A stretch of DNA of 64,000 nt, from contig CAIYJE010000196.1 in assembly GCA_903926465.1 (NCBI GenBank), positions 1-64,000 of the forward strand, in the 5' to 3' direction. The position numbers and the translations under genes are program-made. A model generated the notes under the pieces. The model was not told the origin of the DNA. It worked only from the letters and a program-made list of their open reading frames with translations, and did not search any database. Position 1 is the first letter of the stretch. Every line of letters starts with the position of its first letter. This stretch comes from an uncultured Planctomycetales bacterium (GTDB lineage Bacteria > Planctomycetota > Planctomycetia > Isosphaerales > Isosphaeraceae). Shown piece by piece: positions 18,250-27,387 of the stretch.

Positions 18250-19611
18250 TTACGCGTTCTTGAGTTCTAGCCGCAGGAGCAAGGGGGCCGAGGTCCGCAG
18301 CGTAACGACAGGCTTTGGTCTGATAGGGCTAGAGTCCCAACGGCTGGCCCGAAATTTTGTGAGCAGAGTGGCCATGATTAGCAGCGATTCCATCATGGCA
18401 AAGCTCTGACCCAGGCAAATTCTTGGGCCAGCGCCAAAGGGGAGAAACAGAAACTTGTTCTTCTGCTCCTCTTGGCCTGGTTCAAACCGCTCGGGTCGGA
18501 ATGTGTCCGGATCTGACCAGAACGCTGGATTGCGCTGAATAGCATAGGGGCTAATGATCACCAGGTCTCCAGGCGCAATCTTTGTGGTGCCCAGCGTGTC
18601 GGGCGCAATGGCCCGCCGGTCGAACGTCCACACCGGGGGGTACAGTCTCAGGGCCTCGGAGATCACCATTCTCAGTCGCTTGAGCCGGGGCAGGTCGGCT
18701 ACCGTGGGGGCACGGTTGCCAATCTCGACCTCCAGCTCTTGGTGTAATCGCTCCGCCTCATCGGGATATTGATCGAGCAGGTACCAGACCCAGGTTAGCG
18801 CATTGGCTGTGGTCTCATGGCCGGCAATCATCAGCGTCATGACCTCGTCGCGTAATTGCTGGTCAGACATCCGCTCGCCGGTTTCCTCGTCTTGCGCCAA
18901 CATCAAGGTGGAAAGCAGGTCACGCGCATCGGGTGCCATGGCTTCAATTTCGGTGAGCCGCTGCCTGCGTTTCAGGATCAGGCCGTCCACAATGCGGTTC
19001 AAGCTGTTAAGCGCTTCTCGGAACTCACGGTTGCGACGGGTTGGGATCCAATCTGGCCAGCGGATTGGCCGGGTAACACGGAAAGCCAGGTTTCTCAAGA
19101 TGATCGGAAAGACGCGGTTGATCTCGTTGGAACTTTCCGAAATATCCGCGCCGAAGAGGACTTCGGAGACTCCTTCGAGCGTGATCTTCATCATGTCTTC
19201 CGAGGCATCTACAGGCTCCCCTTGCCGGCATTGCCGTTCCCAATGCTCAGCAAACCGGCGTGAAATCCGCTCGAGGATTGGTCCGAAGCGCTGGACCCGG
19301 TGGCCATGAAAAGCGGGCTGCGCCAACCGGCGGTTCTTCTTCCAGAGCGGTCCGTGGCTCGTGAACATGCCACGCCCAAGCACCAGTTGCACGGCCTCGT
19401 AGGCCGGCGTTTCCTTGTCGTAGTTCTCAAATTGCTCCAGCAGCACATGCCTGATGTATGCGGGATCGCCGATCAGGTAGGCCTGCCGTCTTCCGAGCTT
19501 TAATGGCGAGATTCCCGCCGGGGTTCTGGCCCGTTCCTGGAAGCTACCCAGCGGGTCTTTGATCAACTCTGGAAGATCGCCGTAAATTGACCTGGCAACA
19601 GTCTTCAACAT
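18250..19611 (-). CDS. Cytochrome P450
   Basis: Haem-thiolate monooxygenase of about 453 residues. All landmarks are present: the I-helix oxygen-activation motif AGHETTANALTW near residue 265, the K-helix ExxR in ISEALRLYPPVW near 320, and the haem loop FLPFGAGPRICLGQ near 390 with the cysteine ligand. No N-terminal membrane anchor is seen, as usual for bacterial P450s. The sequence style (SPYAIQRNPAFW, HGPLWKKNRRLAQPAFH) is like CYP110/CYP120-type fatty acid or terpenoid hydroxylases; subfamily is uncertain. ATG at 19611 is preferred; a GTG one codon upstream exists. It is first in a three-gene operon with a glycosyltransferase and a PLD-like protein, so it likely installs the hydroxyl that is glycosylated (inference). 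No ferredoxin or reductase gene is nearby. Confidence 0.93.
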   Translation of the reverse strand: MLKTVARSIYGDLPELIKDPLGSFQERARTPAGISPLKLGRRQAYLIGDPAYIRHVLLEQFENYDKETPAYEAVQLVLGRGMFTSHGPLWKKNRRLAQPAFHGHRVQRFGPILERISRRFAEHWERQCRQGEPVDASEDMMKITLEGVSEVLFGADISESSNEINRVFPIILRNLAFRVTRPIRWPDWIPTRRNREFREALNSLNRIVDGLILKRRQRLTEIEAMAPDARDLLSTLMLAQDEETGERMSDQQLRDEVMTLMIAGHETTANALTWVWYLLDQYPDEAERLHQELEVEIGNRAPTVADLPRLKRLRMVISEALRLYPPVWTFDRRAIAPDTLGTTKIAPGDLVIISPYAIQRNPAFWSDPDTFRPERFEPGQEEQKNKFLFLPFGAGPRICLGQSFAMMESLLIMATLLTKFRASRWDSSPIRPKPVVTLRTSAPLLLRLELKNA

Positions 19612-19792
19612 CACGTAAGCAACCTGGCAGGAAGTCCATTCGAGTCAGGATTGGCCATCTGAACCATCAAGCGACACCTATATCGGTGGTCGCATCGCAA
19701 CTCGAACGCTACAGCCAGAGTATACTCAGAGCGAGCACTACGAGAAAGAGATGGCAGCAAAACCATAGCACAGCCCTTTCAATTTGGTACCT

Positions 19793-21196
19793 ATGTCGTT
19801 TTCCACTGAGCCCAGCCCAACTTCGGCTACCAGACAGATTGACCTGGATGCGCTCAGCGGTTTCGCGATGCTGCTGGGAATTTAGTATCACACTCTACTG
19901 GCCTTCACTGGGAACTGGTGGATTGTGCAAGATTCTCACCCTCACGGGCCTACGCCTGGCTTACCGATGCTATTCACGGATTTCGGATGCCGCTGTTCTT
20001 CCTGATCAGCGGTTATTTCTGCCAGATGATTGCCAAACGGCGCGGGCCTGCTGGCCTGCTGTCCAACCGAGTTCAACGCTTGATTCTTCCGCTTTTGCTT
20101 ACGCTCGTCACCATCTTGCCTGTCGTGAACTGGGTGTGGGACGGGGCCTGCAAGCGAACCCTCGAACAGAATGTTTGACTCCAGAGCACCAAACCCGCCG
20201 GGCTCCAACTGATGGAGGCCGCCCGCAAAAAATGACCTGGACCAGCTTCGTCAGTGACTTGTGTCTGGATATGACACGGAAGCCCCAGAGCCCGCGACCG
20301 GAGTGCGAGCGCTGGGGTGGGCTAGCATGCAAGGCAATGTAGAGGCCGTGGAGCTGCTGGTGGCACACGGCGCTCGCGTCAACAACCGCGATACCCGAGG
20401 CAACCGCCCGCTCCATGCCGCTGCCTTTCTGGGACACGATGCCGTTGTTTCCTTGAGTCTCTGGGTAAGGTGCATTTGATCAAACCCGTTTTTCAATCAC
20501 CTCTGGTTCCTGTGGTACCTATGGTGGTTGAGTGTTGCTCTGGCCATGGTGCTGTTCCTGGCGAACTGGTTTCCCCGGCTATGTATGGATAGCCTGCCGC
20601 AGATCGTTGGGCTTGGTGGATTATTCTGGATTTTGCTCGCCATGATTCCTCAAATGTTCATGGGCGTGTTTTGCCCAATCTTGGGTCCTGATATCCAGAC
20701 CGGGCTGATTCTCTTGCCACACTTGCTTCTGTATTACGGTGTGTTTTTTTGCTGTTGGGGTAAGGGTTTATGGAAGCAAGCACCCTCAGTCACGCGTATA
20801 TCGCTGGGGAGTTGCCTTGCCTGTGGCACTCTTGATCCTGTTGCCGCTCGTAAGCTTGTTACGCGGATTGCCGTTGTATGGCGGTGTTATCCAGGCGCTG
20901 TATGCCTGGCTGATGTCTTGGGGATTGATTGCCCTTTTTGCGCGACAACATCCATCAAAAAAAGATTCTGGCTTTCCTACCTCTCTGACGCCTCTTACTT
21001 TTTATACCTCATGCATTTTCCTTGGGTGCTCATCGGGCTCTCTTGGGTCCGGCCCTGGCAGGTGCTATCGCTATTCAAGATTTTCCTTGTTTGTGCACTC
21101 AGTACAGCCTATCTCTTGTTTATCTTTCAATGCCTGGTCAGGAACACCTGGCTGGGTCGACTTTGGAACGGCAGGCGTGGCGGCACACCGAGGTAA
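19793..21196 (+). pseudogene. Broken acyltransferase-3 family membrane protein with ankyrin insert
   Basis: Remains of a membrane acyltransferase of a type that carries ankyrin repeats between its transmembrane halves. The start region reads IDLDALSGFAMLLGI, then an in-frame TAG at 19883-19885, then YHTLLAFTGNWWIVQDS. Homology moves to another frame at about 19960 (WLTDAIHGFRMPLFFLISGY). Ankyrin-like pieces LMEAARKNDLDQLRQ and VEAVELLVAHGARVNNRD lie at about 20205-20450. Transmembrane pieces continue in shifted frames: WYLWWLSVALAMVLFLANWF, GVALPVALLILLPLVSLL and FWLSYLSDASYFLYLMHFPW. At least four frame changes plus the stop mean no full protein can be made. Usual role: transfer of acyl groups to surface sugars or lipids. 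The reading order is intact, so it decayed in place. Confidence 0.8.
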
Positions 21197-21252
21197 AACC
21201 GCTTGAAAAGGGGACGAGCACGGGTTTCAGGCCGCCGGATCAAACCTGAGGC

Positions 21253-23094
21253 CTACAACAGCGCGGCCAGATTTTCGAGTTGCGTCTTGAGATCGCTGGG
21301 CAGCTTGTCGGATTCAAGCACCTGGGCGGCCTGATTATGGAGAGCATCAATCCACTGCGCCAGGGTGGCGTTCTCGGGTAAGCCCGCAACATCAACGAGA
21401 TCTGCGTGAGAGTCTCCCTCCAGGTAACGCACAAGTTGAGCGAGTGACCTGAGTTGGGCCGAGTTGGTCTTCTGGCCCTCTTTCCAGAGCTGGTCGCCCA
21501 GTTTCTTACCAGACTGGGCCAGGCTTTTTTGAACTTCCGTAAGCGTTGCGGCCCGGAAGCCGTAATCATTCTTGAGGGTCTGGAACTGGTAGTAGTCGAT
21601 TGGGATATACGTAACAGTGGTGTGAACTCGGGCCAAGACACTGGTGTGCGCTTCCTCGTCGCGCCACATACCGATCGCACCCACAATGGCTGGTGCCTTG
21701 AGTTCACCGATGGTTTGGACGGCGTTGGTCCCTGGTAGTGTTTTGGTGATAACCAGCGGTTGGCTGCTGCGGAGCACAACAATTAACGCGGGTACGGGAG
21801 CACCCTGGCGAACGAGGTATTGGCCCGGTGCCAGATCTAGAGACAGAACATCGTATCGGCTAGACGGATCGTTGGGCTTCTGGAGGGAATTCAAAATCAT
21901 GGCACCGATCAGGCGACCAGCCGGTGAGTCGGCGCTGGCCGAAGCATAGCTCTCTCGGAGATCCTTGATTTCGGGTTTCGCCTCGAGATGTTTTCTCCGC
22001 TGATCGAGCTCCGTATCGTATTTCCCAAACTTCTTGGGCCACCGTGCTTTGTGCTCGCGGGCCTGACGTTCGAGTTCTGGTAACTCGGACCGGCCAGGGA
22101 AAAGGAAATCGGCCGTGATCGGGTCAAGATGTCGATCCAAGTGGGTCTTCACACTCACCCGGCAAGAGACCGCCGTGATCGGAATGGTTCGTCGTGCAAT
22201 ATCCTGCGCCATCATCTGAACACGTGCTGAGGGGCGCTCTTTAAGTAATTGGGAATCATAAGCCCGAACGAAGGCATCGTGAGCCGCCAGGTCGCGTGGG
22301 ACCCTGCGCAGGCCCACCGCACCGGCAAGCTGGTACAGAATAGTTGTGGCACTTTCAGCGATCTGCTTCCCTTTGGGGCTTTGTGGCCGCACGCCTTGGG
22401 CCGCATAACCGCGTCTCAGGCTTTCTATAAAAGCGGCGGCGACGTAGGCGAAATCAGCCTCGTAACCTTCAATCACGGAGACCTGGCCACGCTCGCTACG
22501 GACCACACCGGAGACGTGATGCCGCAGGTTTACGACCCGGACAATGCGTTGAAGAACATCTGAGTTTCTCGGCAGTATGAAGAGCGAAGCGAAAAATTCG
22601 CTGGTCCCCCGAATTCTGTCGAGCGCTCGAACTGGCCCCTCATTGCGATATGAGGTGGTGGTGATGGATGGCACCAGCAGGGTCCGATACATCCCAGCCC
22701 AGGCGAACCCGACAAAATCAAGATAAAAAGCGCCTCGGAGCGCAGTCAGATTTCGTAGTGTGCAAAAATACCAGAATAGCCGCTTCGACCCACGCCTTTT
22801 CATGGCATCCCATTCGCCGTCGGGGATGCTGGGTAGTGGGACGATCTCCTGGGGAGACAGGTAATTTTCGAGTGACCCAGTAATCACAAAGTCCTCATCA
22901 TCTACCGGAAGAGCATGGCCCGTATAGCGATACTCTGAAAAAATGCCAGTTCCCAAAATCAAACAGTTCAACCCAAAACAAACCGTCAGTAATTTATGGT
23001 TTACGCCTTTGACCGTCAAACCGAAGCCGGCTTTAAGCTCGGAGTCGGTCCGGCACTCGTGAGATACCACCCTGGCCTTATTGAAGAATTGCAT
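21253..23094 (-). CDS. Membrane-anchored protein with C-terminal cyclic-nucleotide-binding-like domain
   Basis: Protein of 613 residues. A hydrophobic segment lies at about 34-53 (KLLTVCFGLNCLILGTGIFS). The middle (residues about 100-330: IRGTSEFFASLFILPRN, VVNLRHHVSGVV, YEADFAYVAAAFIESLRRG) vaguely resembles the MpaB/DUF2236 oxygenase fold, including a possible haem-type histidine in HH; this is a weak call. Residues about 413-516 look like a CRP/cNMP-binding beta-roll (LDLAPGQYLVRQGAPVPALIVVL, IVGAIGMWRDEEAHTSVLA). No DNA-binding helix-turn-helix follows, so it is not a standard Crp regulator. The start at 23094 is the first ATG; no ribosome-binding site is obvious. It stands alone, convergent with the broken acyltransferase. 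Function unknown. Confidence 0.75.
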   Translation of the reverse strand: MQFFNKARVVSHECRTDSELKAGFGLTVKGVNHKLLTVCFGLNCLILGTGIFSEYRYTGHALPVDDEDFVITGSLENYLSPQEIVPLPSIPDGEWDAMKRRGSKRLFWYFCTLRNLTALRGAFYLDFVGFAWAGMYRTLLVPSITTTSYRNEGPVRALDRIRGTSEFFASLFILPRNSDVLQRIVRVVNLRHHVSGVVRSERGQVSVIEGYEADFAYVAAAFIESLRRGYAAQGVRPQSPKGKQIAESATTILYQLAGAVGLRRVPRDLAAHDAFVRAYDSQLLKERPSARVQMMAQDIARRTIPITAVSCRVSVKTHLDRHLDPITADFLFPGRSELPELERQAREHKARWPKKFGKYDTELDQRRKHLEAKPEIKDLRESYASASADSPAGRLIGAMILNSLQKPNDPSSRYDVLSLDLAPGQYLVRQGAPVPALIVVLRSSQPLVITKTLPGTNAVQTIGELKAPAIVGAIGMWRDEEAHTSVLARVHTTVTYIPIDYYQFQTLKNDYGFRAATLTEVQKSLAQSGKKLGDQLWKEGQKTNSAQLRSLAQLVRYLEGDSHADLVDVAGLPENATLAQWIDALHNQAAQVLESDKLPSDLKTQLENLAALL

Positions 23095-23219
23095 TCAGAG
23101 TAACCGCCCCAACCCCGAATTTCGGCAGAGTCGAGCAGGATTGTTCGTTTCATTTTGCCCAAGCCCGACATTTTCTCGGGAGCATGTTAGGTTTATGGTG
23201 CACCCCTGAGGAGACACCG

Positions 23220-23513
23220 ATGACCAACCAATCCGACGCGCTCGTCGTTGATGGCGCGTCTGCTTCTGCCGTTCCTGCAGAATTGCTCACGCTAGTCGCT
23301 AAAGTTCGTACGCTTCCCAACGACGTTCGCAACACGCTTGAGCCAGTTGTGACCGATGCCCTTGAGCAGGCCGCGTTCCGGTCCAGGGTGCTGGTGATTG
23401 CCCGCGAAGCCCTGGAGCGAATGCGGCATGATCTGGAACTGATCCGGTTCGACCTGGATCAGACCCGTCAAGAACGTGAAGATCTGCGCAGACGGTTGGC
23501 TAGCTTGGCCTGA
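23220..23513 (+). CDS. Small coiled-coil protein, hypothetical
   Basis: Protein of 97 residues, not recognised. An Ala-rich start (MTNQSDALVVDGASASAVPAE) is followed by a helical region, and residues about 60-97 have a strong coiled-coil pattern (LERMRHDLELIRFDLDQTRQ, then REDLRRRLASLA). No signal peptide or membrane helix. The ATG at 23220 is preceded by GAGGAG with eight bases between, better than the upstream in-frame start at 23184. It is convergent with the M28 peptidase gene, ending 30 bases from that gene's stop. Confidence 0.7.
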   Translation: MTNQSDALVVDGASASAVPAELLTLVAKVRTLPNDVRNTLEPVVTDALEQAAFRSRVLVIAREALERMRHDLELIRFDLDQTRQEREDLRRRLASLA

Positions 23514-23543
23514 GCTGGGTCCCGTCTGCAGCAGCTTCTTGGC

Positions 23544-24629
23544 TTACTTGGCAGCCGGCTCTGGAAGCGCCAGCCAGGCCGATACCACGCGGCCAACCTG
23601 GGCCAGGCTTTCGCCCGAGCACTGTTCGGGCAGGTCGGTGGCGCGATGCCAGTGCGTGTAGCTGAAGTCGATCAGGTCGGCAGTGGGTATTCCCACATCG
23701 TTCAGCGGAAGATGGTCATCCAGCACCTCGGGACCCCGCTGGTCCACAAAGGCCTTCGCCCCTAGCCGCTTGGCCACGGTCCAGAGTTCACGAACCAGGC
23801 GGCCTGCAAACTGGACGCTGTGCGGCTCTTTGGGGATCTCCAGATTTCGGTCCCCAATCATGTCCAGGACGATGCCGGCAACGTAGGTGTAAGCCGCCGT
23901 TTTTGAGCGGCGGGCTTGCTTGTACTGGCGGGCGAACTCCTTCGAGCCCAGAAAGTACTCTCCCTCGCGGTCGTACACCAGTTCTTCGCCGTCGAAGAGT
24001 ACGAGGTCAACTCCCCAGGGGGTTGTCGATTGCGCCAGGTGGTTGGCCATCTCCATCAGCAGAGCCACACCGGATGCGCCATCATTGGCGCCCAGGAACG
24101 GGAGTTTCCGGTCCTGTGGGTCAAATTCCCGGTCGGGAAACGGTCGGGTGTCATAGTGGGCCCCGATCACAATCCGCTTGGTGCGCTCGGGGAACCAGCT
24201 TCCAATCAGGTTGGCCATCCGGACCGGCTGACCAGAAAGCGGATCCGCCGCGACAAACGGTTGCTCCTTGACCACGCCCCCCGCTTTCTGGAAGTGGGCC
24301 GCTACCAGGTTTCGCTGGCGAGTGTTGGCCTCTGACCCGCTGGGCCGTGGCCCCAGATCACAGATTTGCTTCAGGTAGTCATAGGCACGCACGGGATCGA
24401 TCGGGGCGGGAGCCAGGTCGGCCGTCTGTGCTCGGGTGTCTTCTTTCACGGTGGGGTTTCTCTTGCGATCTTGCGCCAGTGCCAAAATCGCAACGGCGGT
24501 CAGGGAAAGGGTGCCAACGAGCAAGATGGCCCAGGGACGCAAGCCTGAGGAGCGTCTGGAGGGTTTCTCAACCGTGGAACTGCCAGCCAACGGCTGAGTT
24601 GCATCCGAGCTGGGACTGAGTTTTGCCAT
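23544..24629 (-). CDS. M28-family zinc peptidase / glutaminyl cyclase-like, membrane anchored
   Basis: Zinc-dependent aminopeptidase-fold enzyme of 361 residues. The metal site residues are visible in order: H in VIGAHYDTRPFP, D in LGANDGASGVAL, E-E in LVLFDGEELVYD, D in IVLDMIGDRN and a final H in FSYTHWHRATDLP. The region after the first motif (QDRKLPFLGAND) and the terminal THWHRATD pattern are closer to glutaminyl-peptide cyclotransferases than to broad aminopeptidases, so N-terminal pyroglutamate formation is an alternative to peptide hydrolysis. An N-terminal helix at about 32-52 (WAILLVGTLSLTAVAILAL) would anchor it on the periplasmic side. The start has AAGG about nine bases upstream. 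Next on the same strand, 130 bases downstream, is maf. Confidence 0.88.
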   Translation of the reverse strand: MAKLSPSSDATQPLAGSSTVEKPSRRSSGLRPWAILLVGTLSLTAVAILALAQDRKRNPTVKEDTRAQTADLAPAPIDPVRAYDYLKQICDLGPRPSGSEANTRQRNLVAAHFQKAGGVVKEQPFVAADPLSGQPVRMANLIGSWFPERTKRIVIGAHYDTRPFPDREFDPQDRKLPFLGANDGASGVALLMEMANHLAQSTTPWGVDLVLFDGEELVYDREGEYFLGSKEFARQYKQARRSKTAAYTYVAGIVLDMIGDRNLEIPKEPHSVQFAGRLVRELWTVAKRLGAKAFVDQRGPEVLDDHLPLNDVGIPTADLIDFSYTHWHRATDLPEQCSGESLAQVGRVVSAWLALPEPAAK

Positions 24630-24761
24630 CTTGCATTGCCTTCACGGGGAGGAAACCTGGACATCCTTGAATTTTACGCAGTCTTCAATCAACGTTCAGA
24701 ACCAAAAGCGATCAGCGGGGTGGGCTGCCCTCTGGCTGACGCCAGTTGCCAGGCCTGTTGC

Positions 24762-25343
24762 TCAGACCAAAAAATCTGGGTTGGAGGTGAGCAGGCTTTC
24801 CAATCGCTTCAGGGGCAGGCCCACGGCATTGTCAAAGCTTCCCCGCACCAGGGAAACAAACGGGTCTTTGTCTTGCAGGCCGTAGCCGCCCGCCTTTCCC
24901 TCCCAGTGGCCAGAATCTAGATAGGCCGTGCGTTCAGCATCGCTGAGCTTACGAACCAGCAAGGTTGTGGTTTCCACTCCCCCGAGCCAGGTCCCACGAT
25001 CTGGACGAAACAAGACGAGCCCGGTGACGACGTCGATCTCTCGCCCTTCCTGAAGCTCGATCATCCGGCGAGCGTCATCGCGATCGGTCGGCTTGTTGAG
25101 TATCTGGCCGCCCACTTCGCAGGCCGTGTCGGCAGCCAGGATCAGCCCGGAGCCTCGACGGTAGGCAACCTCCCAGGCTTTCCGGAACGCCAGTTCGGAA
25201 ACGTAGCGTCCAACATCGCATGGGCCAAGCGGTTCGGGCTCGTCGATCAGCGAGGGATCAACTTCGAACTGGAAGCCAGCATCGCGCAGCAACTGGCTGC
25301 GGCGAGGCGATGCGCTGGCGAGCACTAGCTGGACCGAGGTCAT
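24762..25343 (-). CDS. maf: Maf-like nucleotide pyrophosphatase
   Basis: House-cleaning nucleoside triphosphate pyrophosphatase of the Maf/HAM1-like fold, hydrolysing dTTP/UTP or modified nucleotides. The N-terminal signature LVLASASPRRSQLLRDAGF is complete, and the conserved middle elements GLILAADTACEVGG and GKAGGYGLQDKDPFV are present. At about 193 residues the length is normal. I chose ATG at 25343; a GTG five codons upstream (25358) could also serve and neither has a strong ribosome-binding site. In the family motif the aspartate of AADT acts as catalytic base. Cytoplasmic. Confidence 0.93.
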   Translation of the reverse strand: MTSVQLVLASASPRRSQLLRDAGFQFEVDPSLIDEPEPLGPCDVGRYVSELAFRKAWEVAYRRGSGLILAADTACEVGGQILNKPTDRDDARRMIELQEGREIDVVTGLVLFRPDRGTWLGGVETTTLLVRKLSDAERTAYLDSGHWEGKAGGYGLQDKDPFVSLVRGSFDNAVGLPLKRLESLLTSNPDFLV

Positions 25344-25537
25344 GTTAAAGGTCGCCACGGTCGGTGCTGCTTCCTCTTTGGAGACGGAACTTCGGGGTGA
25401 ATCCAGAACGAATCATACGCCAAATGTCAGACCTGTTCCACGGTGAAACGGGCGGGCGGTTGTCGGGGGATCGGCCGCTGGCTACTCTGAACAACTGCTA
25501 AAGCGATCCGCGTGAGTCCGACGGAGCTTTTCTGCCA

Positions 25538-26638
25538 ATGCGGGATGTGATCCAGGCGTTACTTGCAACCCTAGAGAGTGGTGGCGAGGCCCTGCTATGC
25601 CAGGTGGTTGAAACGCGGGGCTCTACGCCCCAAAAGGCTGGAGCCCTGATGCTGGTAGACCTATCCGGGGGCCAGGTGGGCACCCTGGGCGGCGGCTGCG
25701 TGGAAGCCGAGGTCAAGCAAAAAGCCGCCCGCTGTCTGGGACAGCCAGGCGCAGAGTTGCACAGCTTTCTGCTCGACCATGACTATGCCTGGGCCGACGG
25801 CCTGATTTGTGGCGGCCGGATGCAAATTCTGGCGCAATCGCTCCGAGGCGAACCTGCCATTGCCTACTACCGTGCCTACGAACGGCTGCTGACAGATGGT
25901 GCCGGCTTCACGGAATCCGTAGTCATTCAGGCTGGGCCTGGTTCAGGCTCGGTTGGAGATCGGCGACTCACCGATGCCGCTGGTGAGGCTGTTGCCCAGC
26001 TTTGCCTGTTGCCAGAGCCTACTGTCTTCCCTGCGCCGGCCTTGATTGATTCACGGCCCCGGCCCGCGGTCCAGCAAGGGGTTGCACTACTACCAGTTTT
26101 GCCCCGCGTGCAGGTGCTCATTGTGGGTGCGGGCCATATCGGTCAGGCCGTGGCCAGCCTGGCGGCCCAGGCCGACTTCGACGTCTGGGTGCTCGATGAT
26201 CGGGCCCAGTACGCGAACCCGGATCGGTTCCCGAGTGCCAGCCGGATCATGGTAGGAGCCATCGACGAGTCACTGGCTCGGCTGAACCTGACGCCACGAA
26301 CCTATGCCCTGATTGTGACCCGCGGCCATGGTCACGATCAGGAAGCCCTGGCGCGGCTGGCGCCCACGCCGGCTGGTTTTGTGGGGCTGATCGGCAGCCG
26401 CCGAAAAATCCGGATGATTTTTGACACGCTCAGGTCCGAAGGAATGAATGAGCAGAGCCTGGCCAGAGTTTCTTCCCCCGTGGGAATCCCCATTGGTTCC
26501 GAGTCGGTGGCGGAAATCGCGATCTCGATTGTTGCGGAATTAATTGCCCGAAGAAACCTCGGGCCTGATGCCGCAGTTCGCAATGCCATCACCCCGCGTG
26601 GGGCCTCTATCGCAGCCCCATGCGAGGTCAATGAATGA
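25538..26638 (+). CDS. XdhC/CoxI family molybdoenzyme maturation factor
   Basis: XdhC/CoxI proteins bind molybdenum cofactor, promote its sulfuration and hand it to xanthine dehydrogenase or CO dehydrogenase-type hydroxylases. The N-terminal XdhC domain shows VVETRGSTPQKAGALMLV and GTLGGGCVEAEV; the C-terminal Rossmann domain starts VLIVGAGHIGQAVASLA and includes ALIVTRGHGHDQEAL and FVGLIGSRRKIRMIF. Length 366, typical of two-domain XdhC. The ATG at 25538 is preceded by GGAG about eleven bases upstream. Its stop overlaps the next start by four bases, so it is translated together with a MocA-like cytidylyltransferase. No molybdenum hydroxylase gene is in the window; the client must be elsewhere. 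Confidence 0.93.
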   Translation: MRDVIQALLATLESGGEALLCQVVETRGSTPQKAGALMLVDLSGGQVGTLGGGCVEAEVKQKAARCLGQPGAELHSFLLDHDYAWADGLICGGRMQILAQSLRGEPAIAYYRAYERLLTDGAGFTESVVIQAGPGSGSVGDRRLTDAAGEAVAQLCLLPEPTVFPAPALIDSRPRPAVQQGVALLPVLPRVQVLIVGAGHIGQAVASLAAQADFDVWVLDDRAQYANPDRFPSASRIMVGAIDESLARLNLTPRTYALIVTRGHGHDQEALARLAPTPAGFVGLIGSRRKIRMIFDTLRSEGMNEQSLARVSSPVGIPIGSESVAEIAISIVAELIARRNLGPDAAVRNAITPRGASIAAPCEVNE

Positions 26639-27252
26639 TCGCTGCCATCGTTCCGGCGTGCGGGTTGAGCCAGCGCATGGGGAGACCCAAGCTGATCCTT
26701 TCCGTGGGCGGCACCCCGCAGATCGAACGGGTGGTCCGGGGCTTGGTTGCCGGAGGGGTGGCCAGGGTCATTTGCGTGGTTCCACCGGGCCATCAGCCGG
26801 GCGCACCGAAACTCGCGGAAACGGCCCAGCAAAGTGGTGCGGAGGTCGTGATTGCCGATCCCGCACCATCGCAGATGCGTGAGACCGTTGAAATGGGCCT
26901 CCATGAGCTTTCAAGAGTTCCTGGCTCACGTATTGATGCGGTTTTGCTCACACCCGGAGATGCGCTTGGGGTGACCGATGATCTGGTTCTTGAAATGATC
27001 AGCCGGTTCCAGAACGAGGAGCTGGACCTTGTGATTGCAACGTTCCAAGGGAAGTGGGGGCACCCGGTCATGATGCGATGGTCATTGGCGGAACAAATTC
27101 CGCAGATTCCCGAGGGCCAGGGAATCAACTCGCTGGTGAAGCGGCCCGGCTGGCGAATTGCCGAGGTCGCTTCAAAGAATCCCGCAGTGATTGCGGACCT
27201 GGATACTCCTGAAGATCTGGCACGCTGGTCGCCAAGGTTATCCGGCGGCTGA
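26635..27252 (+). CDS. MocA-like molybdenum cofactor nucleotidyltransferase
   Basis: MobA-like NTP transferase; in this pairing most likely converts molybdopterin to its cytosine dinucleotide (MCD) form. The N-terminal nucleotide-binding motif appears as PACGLSQRMGRPKL, a slight variant of AAGxSxRMGxxK. Further conserved pieces are MRETVEMGL, VLLTPGDALGVTDDLV (usually PxDxP) and WGHPVMM. Length 205, normal for MocA. The start codon overlaps the stop of XdhC by four bases (ATGA), a strong sign of coupled translation. The typical LxxDxP motif reads LLTPGDALG here, a modest departure. A related sugar or other nucleotidyltransferase is less likely given the XdhC partner. Confidence 0.88.
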   Translation: MIAAIVPACGLSQRMGRPKLILSVGGTPQIERVVRGLVAGGVARVICVVPPGHQPGAPKLAETAQQSGAEVVIADPAPSQMRETVEMGLHELSRVPGSRIDAVLLTPGDALGVTDDLVLEMISRFQNEELDLVIATFQGKWGHPVMMRWSLAEQIPQIPEGQGINSLVKRPGWRIAEVASKNPAVIADLDTPEDLARWSPRLSGG

Positions 27253-27387
27253 TCCTTGGGAACGAGATCTGGCGCGTGATCTTTGAGGTTGGTTGGGGTG
27301 CTACCTTTTCCTGGACTGCGCTGGGCAAGTAGACTTCAGAACACCTTTCGAATGACAAGCCCGGCCTGGTGGGTGGAGGATAACACG

